Assembly (NCBI GenBank): GCA_030704615.1
Contig: CM060732.1
Coordinates: forward strand, 52,619,053 to 52,683,052
DNA length: 64,000 bases
Direction of reading: 5' to 3'
From: Takakia lepidozioides
Taxonomy: Eukaryota > Streptophyta > Takakiopsida > Takakiales > Takakiaceae
The position numbers and the translations under genes are program-made. Shown here piece after piece: positions 46,001 through 57,698 of this stretch. The notes beneath the pieces are model-generated. The model saw nothing but the letters and a program-made list of their open reading frames with translations. It was not told the DNA's origin and did not search any database. Each line of letters begins with the position of its first letter. Position 1 is the first letter of the stretch.

Positions 46001-48349
46001 TTTCTAATAAAGTATCTTCAGGCCTCCCATTTTCGCATAACTGCTTTAATCACAGACCAGGTGTGGAAAAATAGCTGGGAACTGACCACACACATCATTG
46101 CGGGTGAAAGTCAGAGTGACAGCGAGAGAAGTTCTGTAATCCCTCTCCTCTTCCCACCTCCACTGTACCAGAGGCCTTGCTTCCTTAATACTATATCCAC
46201 TTGTCCACGTCACTGTCATCTGCAGATTTACAGTCCCCCAATGCAAACAATACACACAGCTATCATGTTCATATGCACAATCCTCTTATGTATGTAGAAA
46301 ACAGTAGATGTAGTCAAGGGGATTTGGCAGCTTACTTCATTCCATGATTCTCCAATGGCTAGCCGTGGATAGACTGGCGCTTTTGGATTCTTGAAAGTAA
46401 CAGTGTTGGACTTTGCCTCAAGCACGGGCTGGTCACCATCCCACACCCCAAACGGATCCTTAGCTAGAGTACTTGACCTACAAAATCACTAGAGGACTAC
46501 TCAAATACAACAAAAAACACTACATCCCCAAGCAAGGAGCAAGTAGCAAGAAAGAAAGAGTCAAGTGTCCACGGGCAGCTCAAAGTGTTTATGGTACAAA
46601 GGAAAAAAGACAAAACAGAACAGAAGTGGGGCCCCCAACAACCAGCCACCGCAACCATTCAACTACATGAAGCAAGAAGGGAGAGAGAGACAAGGAAAGT
46701 AAAACAAGGAGGAAAGTAGAGAGAGAGAAAAAGAATAAATGTTTTACTGGTGATGGTCCCAGGCAGCAGGGTAAGTGCAGTGCAAAAAAGCATTCAGCTC
46801 ACATTGTCAAGATCACCAGAAAAGAATCCAAAGGTGTAGTCAGACCGTAGGTTGATCAACCTAAATTTGAGAGATCCTTCTCCTTTCTTCAGATAGTCCT
46901 TTATTGAAAAGTTGGCATACTGAAACTGCAGCACACACAAAGTGACAAAGTAGGAAGATACCATGGTAAGTCAGCTCTACATGCAGATCCATGACAAGAA
47001 ACAATCTTGCAGCAATTGCTACTAAATAATTTCAAAAGAGTATATCCGACACAATCTTGTTTCGGCAAGATCATTATGATTGCTTCAGAAACCATCTTCA
47101 TTACAAGTAGATATTGAGATTTCCATTTTGGAGCTTTCAATGGTTTTGCCCAGTGTCTGCAGCATCCCTCTCACTAACAGGGGAAAGGCCTTCTTCTAAA
47201 AGAGAGATTTAAAGGCTAGATTGTGCCCTCATACCTTGATGGGAGATGAACAGAGGTATGGACTTTGGTTCTTCTCATACGTTGCATTCAAATCATTCAG
47301 ACACTGTGATCCACTGCATAGCATTCAACGTAGACTTCACTTTAACCAAATACTCAGGATAATGTTGTGTGTATCAATGGCTTTGCGACAGGTTTGCAGC
47401 ATTGACCTTTAAGATCTGCACCTACAAGTTCATCTCTCTCCCTCTCAGATTCACACAGATCCACCAGGCCCCAAGCATTATCTGATGAGTAATTGCTTAT
47501 AATTATCGAAGTTCTCATCTAAGGACCTCTAAAAGGTCCTGCAGGAAGCTGCGACATGAATCCTCCAGCAATAAGGGGTAGCGTATGCAACCCTGGTACT
47601 AGATAGCCTACTCTAAATGAAGGCCTGTCTGCCCCTTCCACTGCTAACAAGAATGCAAGCAGGATTTTATTGTGCAGTGTACAAACTGGTAAATGAAGGT
47701 ACAAAGACTCTCTCTCTCTCCCTCTCCACTATTACAGCTTCCTAGGCAAAAGTCAAATACATAATTCCTGGACATCTACGAGGGAAGGTAAGAGGCCACA
47801 CTCAAATATGGCGGGGGAGAAAACTCCAATCCAATCAGTGACAGCAGCACCAATGGATTTTTTGAACATAACAGTCACATACTCAGCTGTCTCCCCCTGC
47901 AATACAGTTTCAAGAGTTTTTTGGTGATTGGTGATGCAGTATGCCACAATGATAGAGCATAGTTTTAAGCATGGTTCTCTGGACCAGCTGCATTTTTCAT
48001 ATTGTAAAGATGGAGAGGTAGAGTCCACAAGAGATGCAGTCATTGACTATGTTGGCAGATTGTTCCCATGCCTTAATTTTGCAACAGTAGGATAGCAAAC
48101 TTCGTGCATTATGTGGCTCTTGCCCACCAAGGTTGAGAGAGAAGAAGACCAAGAAGATACCTTTTGGCCGAGAAGGTCAGGGGTGGCAGTTATGGAGACA
48201 GAGGAATCCAGTCTCTTCAATGAGCGATGCAGGGCCACTTTGGACAAAGGCTGGTGTGGATCATATCTCACTTCCAACGAAGCTTTTGCTAGATGTGAAA
48301 CTACCAACAATACTGAGAGCATCGCGAGGACTTGCATTGATCGCTCCAT
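43055..48349 (-). CDS. Purple acid phosphatase, plant large type, copy B
   Basis: Twelve exons: 48161-48349, 47802-47896, 47235-47313, 46803-46925, 46336-46428, 46087-46219, 45717-45798, 45499-45631, 44799-45004, 44243-44368, 43719-44028, 43055-43375; 629 residues. Exons 2-11 have exactly the same lengths as those of copy A, and all intron phases agree, so the genes arose by tandem duplication. Signal peptide: MQVLAMLSVLLVVSHLAKA. The metal-binding motifs are complete: GDMG, GDITY, GNHE, AHR, GHVHNYE. Differences from copy A include GDITY in place of GDLSY, and a last exon 12 bp longer that extends the C-terminus (ending LADHV). Secreted metallophosphatase; substrate unknown. Intron 8 holds a LINE tail. 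Confidence 0.94.
45232..45275 (-). mobile_element. LINE 3'-tail remnant
   Basis: GAGAGAATGTACTCATAAGA followed by CATTGTTTGCCATAGG in intron 8 of PAP copy B; minus-strand copy of the same 3' end. Confidence 0.55.
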
Positions 48350-49177
48350 TGAAATGCCCACCTACAAAACGCAGTTATAATAAATGCCGTGCCTCATGGT
48401 GTATTTGTGACAGAAAGAGAAAATGAAAATATTAGTCCGTCCAGGGGAAGCCAATGGACCTAGCAAGGGGCACAGAACGCAAAAGAGCCGAACAATAGAA
48501 CTCCTTTGGCAAGGTGACAAACAGAACCAGAGAACCACTCAAATGTGTACCGAGAGAAGAGAGAGAAAGAAAATAACTCTATCAACCACAGAGAGAGAGG
48601 CTGCTGTAAGGGAAACCATTTCCAAAGAAAGTTACTGAGATTGACGTCCAGCTGCGTAAGTTGGCAACTATGAAAGATGCTTTGGAGTAATTCTAACCAT
48701 CCTGTATCCAATTCCGCTCTTGGGAGGAGAATGAACATAGATTTCAAAAGAAAACATATAAGCGACGGAAGTTACCAGTAATGTAAGGTGCGAGCATTCA
48801 AAACAGGATTATAGCTTCCCACCAAACATGCCACTATCATAACACATAAAAATTCTGGAAGTATACAGAGAGAACAAATCTAATTCTGGTACAACTCGAC
48901 AAAAGCTGCGAGTAGGTACCAGCTCAAGAGAGGGACTGACTCACCGCAGGGATTCCGAGAGTCCTCTCCGCAAAGCACAACCATTTTATTCGGCAACTGT
49001 TCCGCAGGATATTCTCCCCAATGCCGGCTCTGCCTTCCTCATATCCACCTCTCCATCTCAGTCAGCGCCTTAGCTCAGCAACGGCATAGTCACCACGTGA
49101 TTTATCATGGTGCTACCTACTAGCAATCTGAAAGCTGTGGATCCCACATTGTCTCTGCACCCTCTCGCACCAAAACA

Positions 49178-49219
<42 letters not shown>

Positions 49220-50382
49220 GAGTGAATTAAGTTAGTGAAATAACTAAAACTCTCTACGCGGACTAATCGACTAATCCACAGTTGGCTACTAAGACTCTAA
49301 TAACTAATATACTTAATACTCACTAATCATAACTAATCAGCCGCTAATCACTTTACACTTGGCACTACTCTACACAACCGACCACTTCTGGTTTGGATCC
49401 CGCTAATGTGAAAGCGCGAAAATTACATTCACACTTGCACCGCTTTTACTGAGCTCGAAAATGCTCCTCAATGGACTGGAAATCCATCTAGAACGTGCGT
49501 TCATCCATCACGGCGTACAGCTGGCAGGTATCTGGCCGCCTTGTGAACATTGATATTTTTCGGAAATTCCAAAAATGATAACGCGTAAGTTAATGTTGGA
49601 ATATTCGTTAAGGGATCCGACCGTAGCTGGTTACAGGTATCCGGAATATACCGGATGCTTCGTCTTGTTTATATTCGAGTAAAGAAGGCGAGAGAGATTC
49701 ACGTCCAGAGTTCTTACGTAGATGCGGAAGGAAGCTCGCTGTGGATTTGTGTGATGGTGAGGTTTGGTTCCCATCTGAGATGAATTTGGGATTTCTTCAA
49801 GAAAGGCGACCACTTTCTGTGCTCAGAATTGAGAGCAACTCTTGTTTCTCTCTGAAGTACTGTGCGTGGAGTTGCTTGCTCTGTAAATCCCTGGACGTCA
49901 ACTTCCTTTCCCGATCTTCGAGAGAGTTTTGACTCAACCAGGGATCCCCAGCTCTGAAGGGAAAGCTTGATCCGACTGTTGAAGAAAGTTGAGGTCAGTC
50001 TCCTCTTTTACAAGAATCTGGAATATCCGAGTCCGTTCCCCGCCGATGGAGGTGGGAGGAGCGACCCTCGCCTTGACAAGTGTTACTGAACAATCCGCAT
50101 AGCATCACTGTCGCTCTGCTGTCAGAAGAGCTCAAGACTTTCCTCAACGGATACCACTGACCAGATGCGTTTGCGGGTCTTCTTTATAGTCTTTTATTGA
50201 CTTCCGGTCTGTCTCTGTGGGCCCGCCCAGGTGGACATTGTCGAAACATTCTTTCCTACCTACACTCTTGCTCTGAGGGTCTCCACATGTCGATTTTGGA
50301 GCATCTACCAACAGAACACAGGATAAAAGGTTGGAGTGGGGACGGCCAGATACGTACTTCGACGGGAGAGAAGCGGTGATCT
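48350..50382. other. Divergent promoter region between PAP copy B and the PLD-like gene
   Basis: Two kilobases between head-to-head genes. It contains a (CT)n microsatellite at 49181-49215 and a CT-rich PLD-proximal side. GATAAAAGG at 50323 is a weak TATA candidate about 60 bp before the PLD ATG. No gene recognised. Confidence 0.45.
49181..49215. repeat. (CT)n microsatellite
   Basis: About 17 uninterrupted CT units after CTCTCCCT. CT tracts of this kind are common near plant transcription starts; it lies between the divergent PAP copy B and PLD-like genes. Confidence 0.9.
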
Positions 50383-52789
50383 ATGGGTTTTAGCAGGAGA
50401 CCTCCAGTAGTGTTAGTGCTGCTGACACTGCTACTCAATTTGCCTACTTCTCTCTCAGTGTCAGTACAGCACAAGCCGGGAGAGGGGAATTGCAAGGCAT
50501 GGCTGGTGCAATCTATCCCAACCGACATGCCGGAGCTTCGTCAGGTTCCGGGAGTGCTTCACACTGGAGATGTGCTACAATGGCTAGCTGGAAATGCAAG
50601 CAAGACAGGACTGGACATCACAGCGCAGTATTGGCAGCTACTGGCCCACCCAGATAATCCACTTTCCGGCGAATATGGATTTTCTGAGAAAGAGATGGAG
50701 CACTTTGGAGCGCCCGTAGGAAAGGCTGTGTACGATTCTCTGGTGGCGGCTGCAGATCGAGGTATTCCTATCAGGTCTGCTGCAGTCTGCCTGTAGGAAT
50801 GACGAATTTTGAGATTCCATGGGGATTCTCTCGTGTCCACCCACGCATGGATGCTAATAATGGAGACTCTCAGACACACCCCGCTTCTCTTTTACAAATC
50901 GGGTCTGGATTATTTCCAAACGCATCTACCCCTCTTTTGGTGGCATGTTGAATGGGAAACGGGCTCACCACATTGGATCGGCATCTTCCCTCACATTGTC
51001 AAGGAGCGGTTTTTTGTAGGATTTAGGTGCCTGCTTTAATGTCACTCTGGTCCAAGATTTGGGAGGAGTTATGTGGATCTGGGCTTCATCTCTCTGTCGG
51101 CCTCCCCGTACAGCCTGCATCCTAGTAAACAGCTAATTGACAGGAGTTTATATGACTGAAATAGTTTTGGGACATCCAGGTTTGATAGCTTATTTTGGGG
51201 TAGGTAAATCCTTTGTATTGCACTTGGCTGATGTGATTGAACTTTCTGTGCAGAATTGTCCAGCATACGGGCTTTGCACCTGATTTTGATACAGAGTCAG
51301 CTGAACTAGCTGCTGGACGGCCCAATGTCCAGAATCGAACACTCTCCTTGGGTGACTGGTGGGGCTCAGGCATTGTACATGCTAAGGTCTGGATCGCCGG
51401 CAAGAAACATGCCTATGTTGGCTCGGCCAACAACGACTGGAAATCTCTTACGCAGGTATAAAAGCGAAACTTTACAATCTTCAATTAACCAATGTGTATA
51501 TGTGCTTGCTTTTGTATGTGCATTGTTTCAGCTGCTATGAATATCTGTCTTTAAAGAAGTGGCACAAGTGGGCAACTGGACATAGGGATGTTGGGTCGGT
51601 GGTAAGCAGAAAGGGGAGGGAACCCAGAGTAAAAAACTAATGTGAGAATTACAAATGGAAATCTTTACATGAAACATGACTTTGTCGACATAATCTCGTT
51701 ATATGGCATTGCACGAACATGGCATAAAGAGGGGCCAGGGGTGTGCATGGACTGAATCATTTGTCATGAACCTATCCTTGCAATTTGCATATTATGGGAC
51801 CACGATGCTTTCAGGGTCATCTAAAGTGAACAAGCAGAAGGGACTGACATGCCCAACAACCATGCCAGGTGAAGGAACTTGGAATCTACTTCAGTGATTG
51901 TCCAGAGGTAGCTGAGCGATTGGAGATATTTTTCAGAAATCTTTGGGCCCTAACCAGCTTAAATGCATCTTCACACACGAAGACTGTTTGGGACAACCAA
52001 TGGCAAGTAAATCGGACAGTGCCCTGTTGGTCACACTTCCTGAACCCAAGGGATCGTTGCAAGTGCGTCTTTCGTCTCTCTCCACATCCCCCGTCCCTCT
52101 CTCTCTCTTTTGGAGGCTTTTTTTTTGTGAGGGAGGAGGGGAATACCCCAGATCAAATCTTTAGAATCAAAATGTCAAAAACAATTTTGGCGAGCCAAGA
52201 GCAGCCGATTCTGTCAGGACCAGTGGGCAACCAACTGCAAACAGTCCAGAGCAGAGTGGGCAAGCACACTGCCTTTCAACAGAAGGCATGTCTCAACCAC
52301 CACTTGAGAGGCCTCAACCATGAGAATGGCAGCAGAGGTTTGTGACTGAGATAAATGATCCTAAGGGCCAACCGAGACACATGGTCACTGAAACAGCCAG
52401 CACCGAAGTAGTAAAAGAGATCAGGTACAAGTGGCCATTAAAGCAGCCAGGACGAAAAGCTGCATAAAGATCCAAATTTTGGCACCTCAAGTATGTTCAA
52501 AGTTTACATGTGCTCACAGCCTACAGGGTCTTTCAATTTTTATATGTATATTCTTACAGTAAATGATTGGGCATGCCACTTTGTTGCAGATCGCCTTTAG
52601 CTCGATATGTGTTGACTCCCGGTGTCCAAGGCTATCCATATCTGGCAGAACCCTATCACTTTCCTCTGCGCTTAGAAACCCCAGGCTTGCAGGAGCAAGC
52701 TGGGGGTGCATCACCAGCTTACCTTTCTATGGCTCCCCCTGAGGTGTGTCTGCAGCCCATGTAATAACCAGTGAGTTTGAGTGGCTGCC

Positions 52790-52826
<37 letters not shown>

Positions 52827-54216
52827 GCTCAGAACATTGTAAAGAGATGGTTGTGCTGCTGCAAATCTGTACAGTATATTGAGCACTATACCTGTGTTCG
52901 AAACATCTGTACATCAGGGTTGTTTAGGTTCTCAGTTGCAATTGGGGTTTTGCGAATTGAACTTTTAGCTAAGGGAAAATTGATTATTCAAGTATGTCTC
53001 CAGTTGAGAACATTGGTCTTGGTCATCTTTGTTGACACAATAGTTGCTTTTGGGGTGTAGATTGCTTCCTACAGGTATCAGGCTGATGAACAGGGATGGG
53101 TGGAGACAATTCTTTCTGTCCCAATCAATGGGACAGTGAGGATCAGTACGATGGACTGGCTTGGCCAATCACAATATACTGATACCACTGTTTTTTGGCC
53201 AGTGCTGTCATCAGCGATCGGAAAGGTAGGATACTTCCCTTCCCTTCAGGGTCCTAAAAGTGATCCATAGAGCAAGCTCAAGCAGGTGGAGCTATAGAGA
53301 GGTACCATTTCCTGCAACTTTGGCTATCATGGACCCTTGAGGCACAGTCACAACTAGATATTAATTAGAAAGACAGGCAGAGAAACAGTACAAAAGAATC
53401 GGCTTTGTAATGTGTTCGGGGTGGCCAAGACCCATGGGACAAAGACATCAAGATTGTGCGTGTAATCTGGTTGGGATTTGGTGTTATCTGGAGTGGGTCA
53501 TGGAATAGTCTGGGGTTGGAGTTTAATCTCACCCAAATGCAAAGAAATGGTTTGGACAATAGACTTGAACTAGAGTACCAACTGCTGCTCTAAGTAGCAC
53601 AAAAGTGTTGGCATCAAAAGTCAGAATTTGCCTAATCTACCTTTTTCATTGCAAACTGTTCGTCTCTTCCTTTTCAGGCCCCAGACTTTTGTCTGTTTAC
53701 CCTCTTTTCCTTCATTCCTTTTTCCTTTTGCACAGATACAACCTAATCATTACTGCACTCTTCTCATTGCAGGTGGTTACAGCAAAGCACGCCACGGTCA
53801 GAGTCTTAGTGGCACACTGGTTCCACAGCATCATTGGAACCAATGAGTACCTTTCCTTCCTCAACTACACCAACTCGTTGTGTTCTTCTTCTGTCTACAA
53901 CAAATGCAAAGGGAAAGTCGAGGTCAAGTTGTATGAGGTTCCAGGTTTTAAATCGACCGGGCCTGCTGTCAAAGGGGGAAAACCTACTGGGTACAGCTAC
54001 CCAGATTTTACTCGGGTCAACCATGGAAAATATGCTGTCAGTGATGTGAGAGCTCATATTGGCACCAGCAATCTTGTGTGGGATTATTTCTATTCCACTG
54101 CTGGGGTTAGTTTTGGTAGCTACGACCCAAGAATTGTCGCTCAACTGCAAGATGTATTTGATGCAGACTTTAACTCTCCATATGCTGTTCCACTGGATTT
54201 GAGTTCTAGCCAATAG
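50383..54216 (+). CDS. PLD3/4-like phospholipase D family protein (secretory)
   Basis: Six exons: 50383-50774, 51254-51455, 51869-52062, 52590-52743, 53082-53225, 53773-54216; GT-AG introns, 509 residues. The N-terminus has a hydrophobic signal or anchor (VVLVLLTLLLNLPTSLS). Two HKD-type motifs are visible. The first is H173-x-K175 followed by GSANNDWKSLTQVKELG, a hallmark of the PLD3/4 group; Gly180 stands where the HKD Asp is expected. The second, H446-x-K448-x4-D453 followed by IGTSN, is complete. PLD3/4 proteins of animals are endolysosomal 5'-3' exonucleases or act on lipids; the substrate in plants is unknown. Two His and two Lys, the residues needed for the two half-sites, are present, so catalysis is plausible. 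The join of exons 4 and 5 uses the AG before GCTGATGAACAG; an alternative AG nine bases earlier is out of frame. Confidence 0.9.
52792..52826. repeat. (TC)n microsatellite in PLD-like intron 4
   Basis: About 17 TC units downstream of exon 4. Confidence 0.9.
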
Positions 54217-54339
54217 CCTCTCCCTTTGTATACTTGTAAACACAGTCTTGAGAAGCCTCTCTTGTTTGATTTCAGCAAGGTCATATTTTCCCTTTGTATT
54301 GAGAACGTGTGCAATGTGGACTCTTTCTTGGTACATGTC

Positions 54340-54606
54340 TCGAGGCTGAGCCAAAAGCCCAGGCCCTTTTGGGGCATAGTTATTGTGCAAACCACACACA
54401 GCAGATTGATGCTTGTGGGAAGGAATTTCTAGAGGATATTTTGGAAAACTCGGATTAATTGTCAGTTCCAAGTTAAGTCATACGACTGGCGTCAGCCCCT
54501 GACAAAGATAGTTTCTGTCCCTTTGTGTTCCACTCAAACTAAGCGCGGAGTCAATGGCCACAAGGCTATGGCAAACAATGTTTTATGAGTACATTCTTTT
54601 TCCTTT
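54340..54606 (+). mobile_element. LINE 3' end, plus strand
   Basis: Degenerate copy of the last part of the LINE at 39206-40430: QQIDACGKEFLEDI near 54400, then GGCGTCAGCCCCTGACAAAG and a sequence ending GCTATGGCAAACAATG, TTTTATGAGTACATTC and a pyrimidine tail. It begins about 125 bp after the PLD-like stop, so it may form part of that gene's 3' UTR. Confidence 0.65.
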
Positions 54607-57431
54607 GAATGTGGCTAAGTTCTTTGTAACAACACTCAAGAATTGCCTGATCCCTCTGGCTCTCTCTCCATCATTGAATATGCCAGCTAACCCCACTCTT
54701 GGATTACTTAATCCTGTTGTGGTGTTGATAAGTTGCTTCTTAAAAGCAAGGAGATTGATACATACATGAAGGTTCCTAGTGCCAAACAGGATATTTGATG
54801 GTGAATTAATACATGATATTTTGTGCTAGGCCCTTTAGCAGCAGCATAATAGAGTGTATGTGTACACCTCCTACCTCTCTTTCCTTGAATGTGGCTAAGT
54901 TATTTGTAAACAGCATCCAAGAGTTGCCTGATCCCGTTTTTCTGTTCAGAAATATTTGTCTAGGGCAAAACAGGAGAATGTAGAACGGGATGACTCATTA
55001 GGGTTCTCCCTAGTGCTAACCTAAAGCTGCTGCCCTATATATGTTTAGAAAGCATGGCCACTCCTCTCATTTGGAAGAGGAGCAGGCAAGAACTGAAGGA
55101 GCTGACTACACTATGGCTACAAGCAAGGTATTCATTCAGACTCGAGCACTTCGATGGGCTGCTTAGTGTGGCAACACAAAGAGAGTTGACACTATGAGGA
55201 ACTACCTGGACTTGACTAAGCTCTACTCTGAATCTAGGAAGACTTTTGCTCTACTCTGATTCTTTGAGTGCTTTTGCAAACCAAAGGCCTCTATGTGTCC
55301 TCTTGCTGGAGTACTTAGCTCTAGCGACACTTTCCTTTTGGGTATGGGTGCTTACTGACATGAGACCAGCCCCCACTCCCTCTGGAGCATGGGCTGAAAT
55401 AGGTGCTGCTAAGTTCTGTACCTATTGTTTCACTGAATTGGCTGAAAGGACCTCCTTACCTCTCCTTTCTTTGCTAGTATGACCTGCTTTAGGGATGACA
55501 TTGATAGCAAACATGAAGTGGTTTAAGCGTGGGGTTCCACAAGGATCACTAACCTGTTGGTGTATGGGTTGGCTGTGAGGGATCCAGCTGAGGCTACTTC
55601 ACCTTCCTCTAGGGCAAGAGATAGGGGCAGTGAGGCTTTAGCTCTCTCAAACCTCAAATCTGTTTTTATCCGTTGATTGTGTACACATACTACTGTTGTT
55701 TTTGCTCTGAATGGTGAAGCTTGTACCTAGATTGAAAGGAGTTAGCTTTTAGGAGAACCTAAGGCTCTTCCTACTTCTACTGTGGCTTCCTGGATACAAA
55801 AGTGAGGAGGCAGAAAGACTTCAGCCTCTAAGTGAAGCCTCACAAGTCTTCAAGTCACTTCAAGACTGCCTCACCAAAAACATGTAGACTTGTGAGGCTT
55901 AACTTAAGAGTACTTTACTTAGTCACATGAAGACTAAAGTATGTACTAAGGCTTTACTTAGACTTCAAGTAAAGTATCTCCAAAAACACCACAATCTTCA
56001 CTCAAGCATTCTTCACTAACCTTCTTAAGAGCCATGTATGCACAAATCCAAAAATGAATCCAAAAATGAATGCAAATGGGTGTGCAGTGTGCTCACTTAG
56101 CCTCACTAGAAAAACGATGTGAGAACATTGATTGGTGTGCAGTGCAATTTTTACCATAAAATACCAGCAACCTGCTCAGAAGAAGTCTAGCCCTTGTTTT
56201 AGATCTCTCCGGCGAGAAACCCAGCAGTAGTCAGGGTGTGAAGAATCCTATGTAAAGAATGCCTTCATCGTCGGCATGTATCGTTCCCAGTGGTGGGAGA
56301 TTATTTTACCCTAGTGTGGACGAAATTCCTCAAAGAAAATCTGGTCAGTGTATGCGTGCCCTGCCACGAGGGGGGGCAGGGGTGGGACCACGCAGGCAGG
56401 CCTGCTGAGGCAGCATTCAACTCCCGGGCCTCTTTTATCACTTGCCCACTTGTGGATGAGACTGAAAGTCCACTCATGCCCAATGGTTGATGACAGGACA
56501 AACAAGAAACACTTCGCGTATGGATATGCCACACAGTTGCAACAATTGCAAATCATCACAAACAAAGCACCGTGGGAGGGTTCCTCCCACCATGTTGATG
56601 TTCATTATAATATTTCGATTATACATGATGAACATCTCCCAGAGTTGAGGCCTTGGTGCTGTCTAAAATTTGGGTAAATATTTCCTTGAAATGGGCAGAA
56701 TCTTGGGGCCATCGCGGGTGTTCTGACATTGAACTAAAATACCACATACCCCAGATGGCAAGTGCTATTCTGAAATCCTTCTTTACTTGGTGTCTATCTA
56801 GCATTCAGTAACCTGGCTACCTGTAGACACGTTTGTTGTTGCAAAATGAATCTCCTTATCTTCAAAGATGTCATCGAAAAGTACAATACACATGCACCGC
56901 AAACCAACACAAGTAATGCTGGTTCTAAACATGCAGCCAAGCCTTCTTTCAAGTGTATAAACAAGTTCTGGACTTTTGAGACACATTTGGCCTGCTAATT
57001 ACAAATGTATAATCAAATTTCAGAGTCTAGAACATGGCTACTTGAAAAGAGAAGGGCGAAATGCGCCATCAATCTCCGCCATAAGATATAAAATCCGTGG
57101 TGCTGGTCCTGACCACCTCCAAAGCGCTGGGCATGGCTGGATTCTATATGTCCAGCAGCAGACTTACCCTCCCAAGAGTAAAATACAGGAATAACCGTAC
57201 CTTGCCCTATCCCTGAGGAATTATCCACACACACCTTACATCACATGAGGGCGATCCAGAAAATGTCACAATTAATCGCACGTCTCGGCCGTTTCCACTC
57301 GGATTTTGAAGCAGGAACTGTCACGCGAATCATAAAAACTAAAGGAGACAACGCCGAGGATCTGAAATCTTGAAAGCCTAAATCGGAGAACGGAAAGTGG
57401 GATACCTGCGTCCGAGGACCTGCAGGACATG
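54607..57431. other. Intergenic region with hairpin cluster
   Basis: About 2.8 kb without a recognised gene. Features seen are a second partial copy of TTGAATGTGGCTAAGTT (54604 and 54883), a group of inverted repeats at 55835-55985, and a G-rich patch at 56360-56420. Confidence 0.4.
55835..55985. repeat. Cluster of three inverted repeats
   Basis: AAGCCTCACAAGTCT (55835-55849) pairs perfectly with AGACTTGTGAGGCTT (55886-55900). AGTACTTTACTTAGTC (from about 55909) pairs with GACTAAAGTATGTACT (from about 55932) with small mismatches. CTTTACTT and AAGTAAAG (about 55952-55974) form a third short stem. The segment could fold as RNA or DNA. Confidence 0.7.
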
Positions 57432-57698
57432 TCAGTGAGCGGCCTGCTGCAGCTGCCGCTGCTTCTGCTGCACTTGCGCAGCCCGAAGAGCTTCTATCTC
57501 CTTCACACGCCGAAGAAACAACTCGTACTCGCACTTCTCGTACACATGCCGCTCTTCAACGCACTTCCAGGGCAGATAAAACTCCTTCAACCTGCAGGCG
57601 TTCAATGGAATCAACAACGGGGCACATCTATCCCTATACGGCAAAGGCAAGAGCTTCTTCAATACCGCCTCCCTTGTCAGCACCACCTCATCCTTCAT
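57432..57698 (-). CDS. NDUFB7: NADH:ubiquinone oxidoreductase B18 subunit (NDUFB7)
   Basis: A single-exon frame of 88 residues. Two CX9C motifs identify the family: Cys-APLLIPLNA-Cys and Cys-VEERHVYEK-Cys, with the conserved PYRDRC, EFYLPWKC and CEYELFLRRV context. NDUFB7 is an accessory subunit of mitochondrial complex I on the intermembrane-space side, and the twin CX9C pair forms two disulfides through the Mia40 import route. The length is slightly below the roughly 100 residues usual in plants; the C-terminus is Gln-rich (QQKQRQLQQAAH). An upstream ATG at 57736 opens a 13-codon frame whose TGA overlaps the main ATG (ATGA). Start chosen because it is the only in-frame ATG before the conserved block. 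Confidence 0.9.
   Translation of the reverse strand: MKDEVVLTREAVLKKLLPLPYRDRCAPLLIPLNACRLKEFYLPWKCVEERHVYEKCEYELFLRRVKEIEALRAAQVQQKQRQLQQAAH

Noticed and set aside
53806-54471. Minus-strand frame of 221 codons
   Set aside because: It is antisense to the last PLD-like exon and the LINE tail, and has no similarity of its own.
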